A DNA stretch of 64,000 nucleotides from Pseudeuparius sepicola (GCA_963920635.1 OY987298.1:142760257-142824256), one strand, 5' to 3'; positions 35,112-46,660 are shown, counted from the first letter of the stretch. The notes: generated by a model not told the origin, from the sequence alone. Program-made: numbers and translations.

Positions 35112-36585
35112 AACTCCTGGACAAAATTAACGCAACATAATAAATGTGCCACTTATTTGATGCTATTTTTTTTTTCTGAATTTATGATCCGATTTGAATG
35201 ATTTTTTTTTGCATTGTAGGTTGGTTCCTTGACAATGTCATAGTTTTCGCTGTTTATGATAAAAAGTTCTTTTTCGATTTATACCGGGTGTAACAAAAAT
35301 GTTGTTTTTTTCCGAAAATTCGTATCACCCTGTGGAGTATACTACCAACTGAAACATATAGCAGTTGACATTAGACGGTGGGTTCATCTTTCTTCAACAT
35401 TTTCTTTTTTGGTTTACTTCATTATCTCTGTTATTAAAGGAGATACACTGTTATATCGTAACATGTTTTTATAGACTTTATTATTCAACACAGTCATTGT
35501 TGAATGTTTTCAAGTAGGCTATGGAACTTTTCTGACATTTCAAGCGATGTGTCAACAGATGTTGTGTTTTAAAGTTACAAAGGTCAAATAAAATTCGCCA
35601 TACCGATAAAAACTGTTCGTAAACTGCTTATTAAACGTTCGTTTCATATGCACAGTTGCCCGACGAGTATTTTAAAATTGAAAAATGAATCGACCAAAAA
35701 ATTTATCGGCAGAAGAAGCAGTAAGAGCTTTAACTTTGGTGGATGAAGGCTATTCGATGTGTCATGTTGCTAATGTGATAGGAAGACATCGTTCGACTAT
35801 AAGTCGTATGGTTGAACGATTTAACAAGACAGGATCTTACTCTCGAAGGTCAGGCCAAGGGCGAAACCGATGTACCGATCCAAGGGATCAGCGTTTTATT
35901 AGGCAAACTGCTCTAAGAAACAGGAATATCACTAGTACTGAGCTAAAAGGTGAGCTTAGAACTGCTCGCCATCATACAATATCGTCTCGAACAATCAGAA
36001 GACGTTTAAATGAGGCTGGTTTAAACGACAGAATAGTCGGGCAACTGGGCATATGAAACGAACGTTTAATAAGCAGTTTCTGAACAGTTTTTATCGAATT
36101 TTATTTGACCTTTGTAACTTTAAAACACAACACCTGTTGACACATCGCTTGAAATGTCAGAAAAGTTCCATAGCCTACTTGAAAACATTCAACAATGACT
36201 GTGTTGAATAATAAAGTCTATAAAAACATGTTACGATATAAAACAGTGTATCTCCTTTAATAACAGAGATAATGAAGTAGGTAAACCAAAAAAGAAAATG
36301 CTGAAGAAAGATGGACCTACCGTCTAATGTCAACTGCTATATGTTTCGGTTGCTAGTATACTCCACAGGGTGATACGAATTTTCGGAAAAAAACATAACA
36401 TTTTTGTTACACCCGGTATAAATCGAAAATGAACTTTTTATCATAAATAGCGAAAACTATGACATTGTCAAGGAACCAACCTACAATGCAAAAAAAAATC
36501 GTTCAAATCGGATCATAAATTCAGAAAAAAAAAGTATCAAATAAGTGGCACATTTATGATGTTGCGTTAATTTTGTCCAGGAGTG
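35112..36585 (+). mobile_element. Tc1-like foldback element with ~550-bp inverted repeats
   Basis: Ends are TA-(C/A)ACTCCTGGACAAAATTA and its complement followed by TA. Left arm 35112-35663 and right arm 36036-36585 are inverted copies along their whole length at high identity. The unpaired centre (about 370 bp) is almost exactly the ORF at 35685-36056. The structure looks like an inverted duplication of the 5' region of a Tc1-like element with loss of the catalytic part. Confidence 0.9.
35685..36056 (+). CDS. Tc1-type DNA-binding-domain-only protein (123 aa)
   Basis: The frame encodes the bipartite helix-turn-helix of a Tc1-like transposase: ALTLVDEGYSMCHVANVIGR and RHRSTISRMVERF as the first unit (about residues 15-50), then a GRNR-type linker, then TARHHTISSRTIRRRLNEAG as the second unit (about 90-110). 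Known Tc1 proteins use this region to bind their terminal repeats. The catalytic DDE domain is absent: the last codons lie in the right arm and end after GQLGI. The frame is otherwise intact with a plausible start. A protein that binds termini but cannot cut could act as a repressor; this is inference. Confidence 0.7.
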   Translation: MNRPKNLSAEEAVRALTLVDEGYSMCHVANVIGRHRSTISRMVERFNKTGSYSRRSGQGRNRCTDPRDQRFIRQTALRNRNITSTELKGELRTARHHTISSRTIRRRLNEAGLNDRIVGQLGI

Positions 36586-36639
36586 TATTTTAATTTCATT
36601 ATATAATTAATAAAGGATATGACGTCACAAGACGGCGTG

Positions 36640-37100
36640 CGTCCCCGGTTTGGGAAAACTTAAAACCGGCAACGTATTTTTCCCAGCAATTCGTATCGTT
36701 GTATTATTGTCGCCCCCAGCCCAGACCTCTGGTCGATTTTTACAGTTGTCGCACAACGACAACTAATAACAACAACAAATAAAGGCGGCCCGCCCCGCAC
36801 GGCGCTTCCTCCAGTATATCGATCGATGATCGTAAACAATAACGGTTCTGCCGTTTTTTCGGGCGCTGCCCGCGCCGGCCGGCGACCATTTCAATAAAAT
36901 TCACGAGAAACCTGTTATGGCCGGGCATGGCGCGAGTCATCCCGCCGCTATTCAGACGTTGAATGTGGGTCAGCCGGGCCGGGCGGCCGGTGCACAATGG
37001 GACGAGCGCACGAATCTCTCGGAGGCGGCGAAAGGCATGGCCATCGCCACCTCGGACCACAACAAGCGGTCCCGGTGATTTGTGGTGATGATGCGGCCGT
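36640..37100. other. GC-rich, repeat-poor island
   Basis: CpG-rich sequence with a TTTCAATAAAATTCACGAG block and ATCGATCGATGATCG. Overlapping open frames on both strands (such as 36740-37132 -) are explained by GC content. A regulatory or transcribed non-coding role is possible but unproven. Confidence 0.3.
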
Positions 37101-37103
37101 TTT

Positions 37104-37218
37104 CGGAGGGCAAGGCCGGGACGCATTTTCATATGTTACCGACAAGAAAAGGCGCTCGGCTTGCCGAACACCTCTGTATAAGTTACAGACGTATTTATTC
37201 GTTTTCGTCTGTGACATA
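37104..37218 (+). repeat. Dispersed 110-bp repeat
   Basis: Matches 41187-41290 in reverse complement (AGGTGTTCGGCAAGCCGAGC, AATACGTCTGTAACTTA). A shorter third copy at 41113-41165 lies in tandem with the second. Confidence 0.75.
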
Positions 37219-37448
37219 TAGAATAAGAGCGTAACCTACATAGGAGACAAGTATAGGCACAGATAACGTAACCTAGATTGGCAGATCCTTTGTTCTCCGA
37301 ATTCGGATTCGCCTCAGAGTCACCTATTAGAAAATATTCCAAAACCCTACTTTATAGTCTCAAGAACTGTCGACGGCAGTCAAGAAGTGCAATAAATCCA
37401 TTCCCTCTGCCGGTGGCCCCTCCTCTCTCAAAATGGAAGGCTCATAGC

Positions 37449-37484
37449 ACAGACATATATAGCTTCGAAGCTATATAGCTCTGT
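37449..37484. repeat. Short palindrome, sister of 993-1027
   Basis: ACAGACATATATAGCTT and a near-complement arm around CG. The CATAG flank word and arm core match the 993-1027 palindrome. Confidence 0.65.
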
Positions 37485-38119
37485 TCTCATAGGCAATTCT
37501 ACCAGGGGCGCTCATTATGAGAGTATTGTGTAAAAAAATACTGCGAACCCGCACAGGCGATTTTGTATTTATGAATAGGTAGAGGTAGGTAGGTACAGAA
37601 AAAAAATAATAATAAGGCAGACAGCGTTGCAGTTCTATATCAACCACTATAAGTTATCACAACTAGGAAATTTCTGGAACTCTAGTGTGGAAGTACCTAT
37701 TTAGGTTACACATTTATGTGATAGGTGGTAAGAGTGTTATTTTAACGTTTTATAGATGAATGCGAGGGAAGGACAATGTAGGCATATATAATAAAAGTTA
37801 TAATGACCATTTTTCTCCTGTGGATAATATACAATGTGACAAAAAATAAGGGCTGTGTAATAAGGGAATTTTTTGCAGAACTATTTAAAATTTGATTTTG
37901 CCAGCAGTTTGTGCTTGTACAAGGATAAAAATTACGTTCGAAAAATGGTCTCGTCGTCACGTGGTAACTGTCAAATTTTACATTTGACAAGAAAAAAACG
38001 TCAGTTATTTATAGAAATATCGAAACCACATAAAAAATTCCTATATTCTATATTATGCTTTTGCAGTTTGAAATAGCGCAAAGGAATTCTGGATGTAAAG
38101 TTTCATTAAGAAGAACATA
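37485..38119. other. No recognised gene
   Basis: AT-rich, with GGTAGGTAGGTA at about 37585. Short frames have no domain. Confidence 0.4.
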
Positions 38120-38851
38120 CAGCGTGTCCCGCTCTGATGTCCGGAAAAGAGAAAAGTTTTTTTATTGATGGGGTTTATGACAAGAAGTCACTATTTAGAA
38201 TTTAGAAAAATGTTGTTAGTCACCAAGAGTAAAGTAGAGAGTACAGTTGTTTTTGACGATATCGAAAAATACTATCAGGGACGTCATTTAGAATCCATAA
38301 GGTGTAAAAATGTTGAGGTTTCAGCAATTTATGTTTAATTTTTTTTAACAAGTCGGGCAGCTAATTTAACTGTGCCACTTTATTTGATATTTGCAGAATT
38401 TGTACAATAATCAATTTCTTTAATATTATTACGTCAATTTATTGCCAACAATATGGATAATTTCATGAACAAAGAATAATGTTATTTAAATGTACAAAAA
38501 TAAATTTCAATTTCTATTATAGGTACCTACAGGCAAGAATCAGGCCTTGTTAAAAAAATCATCATAAAATGCTGAAAACTCGAATTTTTAACCACCTGTG
38601 AATTTTAAATGACATCCCTGATACTATTTTTCGATATTGTCAAAAACAACGGTACTACCTTATTATTGGTGACTAACAATATTTTTCTAACTTTTTCGAA
38701 ATACTGAACACCTTGTATAAAAAATCAAAAATATTTTAACAGTTTTGGACTTTTTGGAACAAGCAGGAGTTTTTATAAAGAGTGACTTTTTGTCGTAAAC
38801 CCACGAATAAAAAACTTTTCTCTCTTCCGGACATCAGAGCAGGAGACGCTG
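38120..38851. mobile_element. Foldback with CAGCGTGTCCCGCTCTGATG ends
   Basis: TA-CAGCGTGTCCCGCTCTGATG and its complement before TA. Arms of about 240 bp include TCCGGAAAAGAG and TATCGAAAAATA(C/G)TATCAGGGA. A diverged member of the CAGGGTG group. No ORF. Confidence 0.78.
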
Positions 38852-38994
38852 TATGTTGATCTATAGGGTACATCTTTGCCCGGGGACACACTGTATTTCA
38901 CAACTTACAAATTGTGAGGTAGCGTAAAGATAACGCACCCTCTAATTATGCTACTACCTATTTAAAAAAATTGATAGTTTATCCGCCATTTAAG

Positions 38995-39201
38995 TCAATA
39001 ACAATAGCGCGAAATATGCTTATTATACCTGATCTTACAATCCCCTCTCTCGATAGGTATTGTTTCGTTCGGGGGGAATCTATGCATGACAGCATGGCCT
39101 GCAATATTCTTGCAATTCATAAAAACACACTTGTTACCCTTTCTTCTTTTCTTCGGTTTCCTTTGATTAGATTCCTGGCACTCTATATTACCATTATTCA
39201 A
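38995..39201 (-). pseudogene. THAP-like zinc-finger fragment
   Basis: The frame reads a basic stretch, then KCVFMNCKNIAGHAVMHRFP. C-x4-C followed by HRFP matches the start of a THAP domain (C2CH), used for DNA binding by P-element-type transposases and host THAP proteins. The rest of the domain (Trp, second Cys/His pair) is not in this frame; a CAG|GTATAA donor follows, so it could be one exon. Relic or exon cannot be decided. Confidence 0.4.
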
Positions 39202-39946
39202 ACCAAACTACGATTCGCTTCACCAGAATAACAATATAGGTAGGTACACTTCGGATTCCGAAAGAGCAGAGATCGAATGAATAATACTATTTAGCCCCTA
39301 GCAATATTTGTAAATGGGGAGAAGTAGCCGTAGGATTATACCAGAGAACACCCTTCCTTTTTCTCTGATTATACTCAGTTTTATTGCATGTCATAAAATA
39401 CCCACCTCATATTAAATACAAAGAAACCGGAATTATTTTAATATTCTGCCCGGACTAGCGTGTTCGGTTGCTATGACAACATCCGTATCGATCGGGGGCG
39501 GAGTCCTTTTCGGCGTAAACAAGAATCACCCAGAATTTTTATATTTTGGCGGTGATTGAAGGAACAACCCGCCCTGCCAATCTAGGTTACGTTAACTGGT
39601 TTGATGGCGGGAAGAGTTTATAGAATAGTTAAGATTGTTAAGAGGTAGGAAAACAGGTCATACATATTTTTTTTATATCGGGTCATTTTTTTTTTTATTG
39701 TAAAATAAATATACCTACACTCTAACATAAGCAACCGGAGTAATACGCAGGTATTAATCATTTTTTTCTTTTGTTATCACCCAATCCTATATTTTTGTCC
39801 ACACATACACTTAAGTTATGGGGTGCTTTTTTCATGTGTTTCCCAGAAACTCCGAATGTAAGTCTTATCTCTTGCCACTTAACTGTAGAAATTAACAGTT
39901 TCACGATATTAATTAAATAGATACTAAGTGAAAAGATCAATAATTT

Positions 39947-40193
39947 ACCTTTGACTTTCTTCTGCCGATAGCAGTTGGCTGAACGGGTATTTTCTTATAC
40001 CCTTAAATTTCTTAGCATGTTTTCGAAGAGTTGAAATGTTGATATTTAAATGCAGTAAATAACCCAGATACGAGGGAGTTCTCACTTCTTCCATATTTCT
40101 CCTTATTGGATAAAAATGACTGCACTGCTGGAACAAATGTTGTAGGATTTTCCTTTAATTTATTTAAAATTTCGTCGTTAAAACATTCCATTT
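39947..40193 (-). pseudogene. Degenerate fragment with an IPVQPTAIGRRK motif
   Basis: On the minus strand an ATG at 40193 opens MECFNDEILNKL and runs about 60 codons to a stop. Two frame changes later the sequence reads LRKHAKKFKG and then KKIPVQPTAIGRRKSK, followed at once by a donor-like GTAAAT. The IPVQPTAI.RRK word is one I associate with a transposon-linked arthropod protein family; I cannot name it. Frameshifts show decay. Confidence 0.35.
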
Positions 40194-40199
40194 TTGTTG

Positions 40200-41112
40200 T
40201 ACATAAAAAATTTCTTCAGTAGGAGGTAACACAGGTAACGCATCGTAATCAATATTTGATTACCGAGAAACTTTTCGTAGCTGAAAAACGTGGGGCGCAT
40301 GCGCGACATGCGCATATATATGTATATTATATTGCATTGTGATCCATTTCTGAGACATGTTTAAAGTTTCAAGTCTTTAGCTCATCGGGAACTTTGTTTA
40401 AAATCGATCACAAAAATCCGAACTGACAAACAAGAAGTAAAAACGTGTGTTAAAAACCGATTTAAATGACCAGTTTATTATGATATCTTCTGTTTACAAA
40501 GAAAACTAAAAAATTAGATGTCTAAACAATGCGCACTAATGAATGAAACCTGATACCGAAATTAAAAAATATAAACCCTATTTATAAAGGTAATGTTCAC
40601 ATTGTATTAGATAAATTCACAATTCCGCAATGAGGCGTTAAATGATTCTTTAAGCCCTAGTTATCCAATGTATGACACTGACATAAGGTTATTACAGCAA
40701 TATTGGATACAAGCAACAGATGGCTCCAAAAATTAAAGTGAAAAGTTTCATTGCCTACTAATTTTCTTATACTTATCTATTTAAATCTACCTCAAAATAC
40801 CTGGGCAACTTAATTTTTTGCAAAATCTGTCTCCTGTATCTACTGTCTTTCTATCATATCCTTTATGCCAGTGTTGACACTGTTGACGTTATGCATTAGC
40901 GTATTCTAACCTATAAATAATTTTAAGTGAAATAAAAATATGAAAATACTTACTTCAACCTCGAATATATTCTTTATATTTGTTTTAAATTTGTTATCGC
41001 CGTCACTAATGTATTCAAAATCTTCAGGGAGTTAATCCAAGCTCATTTTTTTATTTTTTAAATATCTCAACTAACGACTAGGTAGGTATGTCTAGTAATC
41101 ATGTTACACAGG
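40200..41112. other. No recognised gene
   Basis: AT-rich sequence with no domain-bearing frame. Confidence 0.4.
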
Positions 41113-41290
41113 AAAACGAATAAATACATCTGTCACTTAAAAAGAGGTGTTCGGAAATCAAGGGCCGAGAGCATGCTCTTGGCGGTTACAGACGAAAACG
41201 AATAAATACGTCTGTAACTTACACAGAGGTGTTCGGCAAGCCGAGCGCTTTTTCTTGTCCGTAACATATGAAAATGCGGCCGGGACGGCT
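41113..41290 (-). repeat. Two tandem copies of the 37104-37218 repeat
   Basis: A shorter copy (41113-41165) and a fuller one (41187-41290) share GAAAACGAATAAATAC and GAGGTGTTCGG, both inverted relative to 37104-37218. Confidence 0.7.
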
Positions 41291-41696
41291 TTCTTCGGGG
41301 CACAGGGTTCTTAACTGGGCTATTCGGATTCGGAGACGCGAAGACTCCGGAAATATTTTTCTCGGGGTTTGAGGATTGTCCTTGTTTGTTCGCCACAGAA
41401 CCTGAACCATATTGATTAAAAGACAACATTTTGAAGCTGCCAGGAAAATTTATAAATGAACGGAACTTTGAACATTTAACTAAAAAAATAATTTCAACAA
41501 CTGTTTTTTCTGAGCTTTCGGAGTTTTGAGTGATGCTATATGCGGCAAAGTGTCAGACAAATCTATAAAAAGAGAAGAAAAATTAATTAAATCAAAATAA
41601 CACAGAAATAAAATAAATACAGGTACGGCTTAATTGTAATACCGTTTCCTACCTATTTGTTCTGGCGACGTCATCAAATGAGACCTTGCTTCCGCA

Positions 41697-42483
41697 CACG
41701 GGCGTAGCCAAGGGCGGGGTTTCGGGGGTTCAAACCCCCCCCGAAATAAGCAAAATATTACCTAATGTTATCTATCCTTGTTAAGGATAGATAATATTAC
41801 CTAATATTATCTATCCTTGTTAAGGATAGAGACGTGAATCATTATTACTGTCGAAAAATGGAGGGGAAAAAAAGGAAGGGTGGTAAACCTAAAGGTATGG
41901 ACTACTGGAAAAAATGGTGTAGTCAAGGTCAAGGGGTTTCTAATAAAGAAACAAATTTGGATTTAGCTATCAAAGCTTCAGCTACCTTGCATGCTGATAA
42001 GAAGACTGCCTACCCCGAAATCTAGTTTGGAATGCCTAGATATGTGCGATAAAAACCTTTATCCTAATATTTACACATTACTACAAATCTTGGCTACCAT
42101 TCCTGTATCCACTGCTACCCCAGAGAGGTCTTTCTCGAGCCTAAGGAGACTGAAAAACTATTTACGAAACACTACAAGTGAAAACAGACATAATGGTTTG
42201 GCTCTAATGAACATTCACTATGGAACAGAAATTCATGCAGATGAAGTAGTAGATATATTTAAAAGAAAAAGCCGAAGATTTCTTCTTTAATGGTTTTAGA
42301 TTTAGCGCAGAGGAACGAAATTAATTTATCAATTTCATTTAAAGTTAAGAACTTTATAAATATATGTCGTAGTTTTTCGGATGGATATATAGATATTAAA
42401 TTTCATATAAGTATATTTTTGTTGTTTTATTTACTTCTCAAACTAAACCCCCCCCCCAAAACTAAATCCTGGCTACGCCCGTG
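41697..42483 (+). mobile_element. Internally deleted hAT element, copy 2
   Basis: Same CACGGGCGTAGCCA ends and same internal join as copies 1 and 3. Its 5' region is replaced by a tandem TATCTATCCTTGTTAAGGAT unit (two copies, 41767-41828). Coding remnants are 41852-42025 (N-terminus) and 41991-42290 (dimerisation domain, open to its natural end). Confidence 0.85.
41852..42290 (+). pseudogene. hAT transposase remnant, copy 2
   Basis: MEGKKRKGGKPKG opens the N-terminal frame, which stops at 42025; PVSTATPERSFSSLRRLKNY is in the second frame, which continues to FKRKSRRFLL at 42290. The second frame is longer than in copy 1, which has a 2-bp insertion. Confidence 0.78.
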
Positions 42484-42701
42484 CAGCAGTTGCTTTCAAG
42501 TTCGTCTTATTTTTGCTAACAAGGAACTTATCGCCACTTGTAAAATAATGGATATCGCACATCTTGTAATTTTTTCGTTTTGAATCATCAAGCTGAATCA
42601 AATCCAGTCTGCCAATTGCATCACACCATTTATCCCTTAACTGAAACAATTTAATACAATGTTGTGCACAAAATTATTAGTAATGCATCACTTACCTCTA
42701 G

Positions 42702-42763
42702 GTCTTTCGGGAGAACGTGCATTTTCATACTTTTGTCTTTCGGGAGAACGTGCATTTTCATAC
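42702..42763 (+). repeat. 29-bp direct tandem duplication
   Basis: GTCTTTCGGGAGAACGTGCA and the following nine bases occur exactly twice, at 42702-42730 and 42735-42763. Confidence 0.9.
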
Positions 42764-43410
42764 AAATGACATGACAAATGACAAATGATGCACTTCACAG
42801 ATTAGGGAGAGTTATAGTGCGTCTTCAAAAGTTGCCGCTAGCGCCGCCAGTGATGGGGTGGATAACTATTTATACGATTTGACAGAAAGCCGAGAGTGCC
42901 CAGGCCGTGATAATAAAAAATGTTAAGTTAGTTAAAGTGTCGTGACAACAAAAACAATAGCCTAGCCACCTGACTGCGATATTGTACCCGGTGTTCTATC
43001 TATCTATCTAATTATCTATATTAACTTCTCTTTGAATAACTACTGGCAATAATATTTTACTTTTAATAAAAGTCCCGGGTCTCTACCAATTTGTATTTAT
43101 TTCATCGTAAAAACACCACCAGAGTTCCTTCATCCACCAAGTTTCCATTGATTAATCTCTCAATTTAGCTAAATGAGTCATGTACTTACATTTATGGTCT
43201 TGAAGTATTTTTAAAAAAAAAATGACTAGACAGAGCTGTTTTTTTCGACCACAATTTTCTTGAGATTGTTGCTCTCAAAGAACGTAAGTAAGATGGTTTA
43301 ATTCTATTTTAATATGTTTGTCTTACTTTTTATTAAACTGAAAATATAATGTTAGTATTTGTATAAGAAAAAGAAAAACAAAAAAAATTGACTGTCAAAA
43401 TTTATTGTAC

Positions 43411-43450
43411 CTGAAGATGACATAATTTTTCGCCGAAACGTACGTTGTAC
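43411..43450 (+). other. Penelope-end motif with hammerhead-like core words
   Basis: CTGAAGA (matching CUGANGA) is followed after 17 bases by GAAAC and then a GTACGTTGTAC stretch, with GTAC also just before CTGAAGA. Penelope-like elements are known to carry hammerhead ribozymes in their terminal repeats. Here stem II pairs poorly, and the motif is antisense to the adjacent copy, so this is suggestive only. Confidence 0.3.
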
Positions 43451-43648
43451 AACAAAAAAAAACGATGAAAAAATACAAATTGGTAGAAACCCAGGATTTT
43501 TATTAAATAATGATCTACAAACTACCAGGAGAAAGAAAAAGAAATAATATTTTACTGAATTCCACTGAACATTCAGCAACACAGTTAGTTTTAGTTGTCA
43601 GTATTTTCTAGAACAAATGCTATGATTCCTTAATTTTTCGCCTATTTC

Positions 43649-44080
43649 CTACTTCTTGGACAATTGGTTGGGTTGGGACCTATCCCTCAAAATTCTATGA
43701 TTATTATTAAAAGAGTGTTCACATGTTTTTAACTTTGAAATTTGATTTTGCCTGATATAATTTTTATGTTCTTTTAAACGAACGTTAAATGCCCTACAAG
43801 TCTCCCCAACATAAAACTTCTCACAGTCACAAGGAATTTTATAAATGCAATTTTTTGAACTTTGTACCTCACTAAATCGTTTCGTTTTAACTAGCATCGA
43901 TCTTAATGTATTTTTTATTTTAAATACTGTTCTGACTTTAAAAAGATTGCCAATGCGTTTTAGCTTATATGATAGTCCAGAAATATAACGAATAATTAAA
44001 TTCACTGGTCGCACCACCAGATGTATTTCTCTAATTCTATTAGCATTGTTATTTTGTTGGCAATCCTGAAAAACATGCAA
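43649..44080 (-). pseudogene. Penelope C-terminal GIY-YIG endonuclease region
   Basis: The 143-aa frame holds FKVRTVFKIKNTLRSMLV, then NCIYKIPCDCEKFYVGETCR and AFNVRLKEHKNYIRQ. IYxIPC...FYVGET..R is the Penelope version of the GIY-YIG nuclease with its flanking cysteines and LKEH. It would nick DNA for target-primed integration. The upstream part is out of frame. Confidence 0.85.
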
Positions 44081-44206
44081 AACAAATTAAGATAACTGTT
44101 CTTCTTAAGAATATGTTTTATATGTTTAATTTCCTCCCTGTCATACAAACTTTTGGTTTTCCTTTTTTATCACTAATATGACGATTGAAGTTAAAATAGA
44201 GATATC

Positions 44207-44613
44207 CAATGACGTCAAAACCTATAGACGTGGTGCCCCATTGTTAAAATGCCCTTTATTTTGACTCCAAGATTAAATATATCCATACTACTCTAAAAAC
44301 ATGCAAACAAAAAAGACAGAAAGTCAACCATCAACCAACTATACACCCGGTGATTCCCGGTTATAGTTCCTCCAGAATCACACTTCATGCATCTGAACCT
44401 TACCTGAAGACTCGGGAGATGGTCTAACGACGCCAGCCTCCGAGCCCAGTAGCCCAGAGTGGAAATAAGTTCGCTACGGCTCGACAAAAAGGGGCAATTT
44501 CTGACAATCTCGCGACATTTTCGGAATAATGTAATGGAGCGCTTAGATTGTGATTAGTTCTGGGCGTCAAGCGTTTATCAAAACAAACCTGTCTATAGGT
44601 TCTGACGTCATTG
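44207..44613. mobile_element. hAT-type MITE with 8-bp target duplication
   Basis: The 407-bp insert has 23-bp inverted ends (CAATGACGTCAAAACCTATA), 22 of 23 matching. It is flanked on both sides by GAGATATC (44199-44206, 44614-44621). The equivalent place in Penelope copy 2 (about 48216) has no insert and one copy of the related target. An 8-bp duplication fits hAT-family integration. Confidence 0.92.
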
Positions 44614-44801
44614 GAGATATCTATTAGTATAAATAAGTTGCTTTTCTATAAACACTAGTTTCTATACTATCTGATTTTAGTATAGAAACATCTAAGAAAG
44701 GTAATTGATTATTATTTTCTATTTCTAGGTTAAACTTAATAGAAGGTTTATTATGAGTTTATACAATTTAATAATGAATTTAATTCATCTACTCCATGTT
44801 C

Positions 44802-44990
44802 TCATATAAATATGCTATCTATATAATAGCTCCACCAAAAATTAGGTTGGTAAATATATTCATTTTGTTCAAAATCTTCCATAAATAAACTGCTTATGAA
44901 TGGTGATAAAGGAGATTTCATAGCCAATCCAAATTCCTGCTGGTAAAATTCATTTTCTAGTTTTAAAAAAGTGGTCAGTGTTGTTAGTTG
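44802..44990 (-). pseudogene. Penelope reverse transcriptase fragment
   Basis: The frame reads YQQEFGLAMKSPLSPFISSL and FMEDFE, the Penelope form of the RT motif before the catalytic box, and then YYIDSIFI. The expected (Y/F)-x-DD is IDS here, so the second catalytic aspartate is lost. Sequence before about 44990 does not look like Penelope. Confidence 0.75.
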
Positions 44991-45000
44991 ATAGTGCGTC

Positions 45001-45944
45001 ACTCGCAATATCTCGACCAATATGCATTTTTGGGAAAACTTTATTTGAAAGCAAAAAATTGCCGAAACTTCTTCGGCTGGCAAAATTAGAGTTACCGAAA
45101 AAAATCTTAATACAATTTGTGGTCAAAACTGGATTGCTTCGAGACTATCTACTTTCTAGAATTTCGAAAAATGAAGACCGTGGAACATTAGGTATTATTG
45201 TATAATAGAACTTGCAATGATTATTTATTTAAGATATATCTTTCGTATTGTATAAAAATAGCATGGAATAGGTTGCATTCTGTGGTAATACCAAAAACAT
45301 GAAAGTACAGGGTGATCCACATAACATTCCCCCCTAACTTATTTATTTTTCGAATTAAAAATTTTTGTAGACAAAAGTTTTAGTATTCTTGATGGGCTGT
45401 TCCATGATCTTGTTGAAATTTATACAGGGTATTTCGTAAAAGCTGGACAAACCAAACTTATGTTTTTTTAATGAAACGCCAGATATATTATTGAATTTTA
45501 GGAATTTACGGTTCATTTCTATTGCAACAATTTGTTCGCAACTATATATATATATATATGTTTGCTCTAGTCGTTTTCACAATATAGGGCGTTCAAACTT
45601 TTTTTTCATGATTTCACATGCTCATGCTGTATCTCAAAAACGAAACGTTTGCAGATATATTGAGTATAGGAAAAAATGATGAAAATATAGTGCTCTCATT
45701 CATAGTCATTTTGAATCCACTCCGAATCAAGGTTCATATTTTCATATTTTGCCCCGAACCGGAAATAATCAACATTGACTTTTTTGTCTGGATGACTACA
45801 CAATGACGTTTTAGGGGCATTATTTTTGGCCATAGTGGCGGCTACAGCCAACCAAGCTTACCGCGAACGATTTTTGTTTGTTATAAATTTATAAAATTTT
45901 GAAAAAAATCACTAAAAACTAAACTAAATATTATCAAAACGGTA
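45001..45944. other. No gene; isolated foldback-type ends
   Basis: TA-CAGGGTGATCCACATAAC at about 45306 and TA-CAGGGTATTTCG at about 45423 look like one-sided relics of the CAGGGTG group. An (AT)n tract is at 45545-45560. No domain-bearing frame. Confidence 0.4.
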
Positions 45945-46660
45945 GATATAGTCCTCCTTACGACAGAATGCGTGCGACGCAAGGGGGAAGAACTCGTATA
46001 TATTTTAGAATAATTAGTCACAGTTCAGGGGCGTAGCTCAATTTTGTGTAACTCACTGACTTAATTTTCATATAATTGTTATTTAATTTATAGTTAATAT
46101 TATTCTTAATGGTGATGCCTTAGACTATGGAGGAAGGCAAACCCTTATAACATTGGCAATTATTTCTCGTGCTTGAGAATGCACCATTATTCCCTGTTTA
46201 CACATTTTGCGCACGTTAACTCCCGAACATACGAAACGCCACTGAGCTCTCCGCCAAGCTTGCCGGCGGCCGAAAAAGTGAGCGCTGTGTGGTAGCCCAA
46301 ATACGCAGTTACCTTTACGTACCATAGAAACAGGCACAAAACGCGTTGGCTAACTGGTTTTGTCGGCCGGTTCGCTGGCTGAAGTGCTTTGTTGCCGTAT
46401 TTCAAAGGCGCGTTGGTAGACGCGACGATGTTGAAAAAAATATAATAGGTGTTTTATTACACCGCGTTAAAAATAAATGATAAATAAAAATGAGTAAGTG
46501 GTCGCGCGATGCGAGCTTTATTTTTTCGGTATTACAGAGTTCAGAAATTCGGCTTCAATATGTTAAAACTTGTATTCGCCACTAAATAATGACTACTCGT
46601 TTAGGAAATCTAGCGACGCTGCCCGCATTCTTTAGAAACGTTTTCTTTCGTGCGTTGAAC
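45945..46660 (-). repeat. Dispersed repeat, copy b (empty site for the 17706 foldback)
   Basis: Reverse complement of 17373-17705 joined to 18927-19304, uninterrupted. The junction reads ACGTACCATAGAAAC at 46318-46332, with the TA at 46324-46325. It contains the same truncated HSQAREII start on the minus strand (46125-46205). Confidence 0.88.

Larger units (their letters stand above)
42937..45000 (-). mobile_element. Penelope-like element, copy 1
   Basis: Running right to left: reverse transcriptase remnants (44990-44802), a QLPFLDVSI-type segment (about 44700), a 407-bp MITE insertion, then the GIY-YIG region (44080-43649) and a 3' region. 42937-43059 matches the 3' end of copy 2 (48867-48977). 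The element is 5'-truncated near 45000. A short segment is duplicated at 43068-43107 and 43460-43500. Confidence 0.8.

Noticed and set aside
36740..37132. 130-aa minus-strand frame
   Set aside because: Overlapping frames on both strands in GC-rich sequence, no recognisable domain.
42700..42765. Possible CRISPR-like direct repeats
   Set aside because: A single 29-bp duplication with a 4-bp gap in a eukaryotic repeat context; no array.
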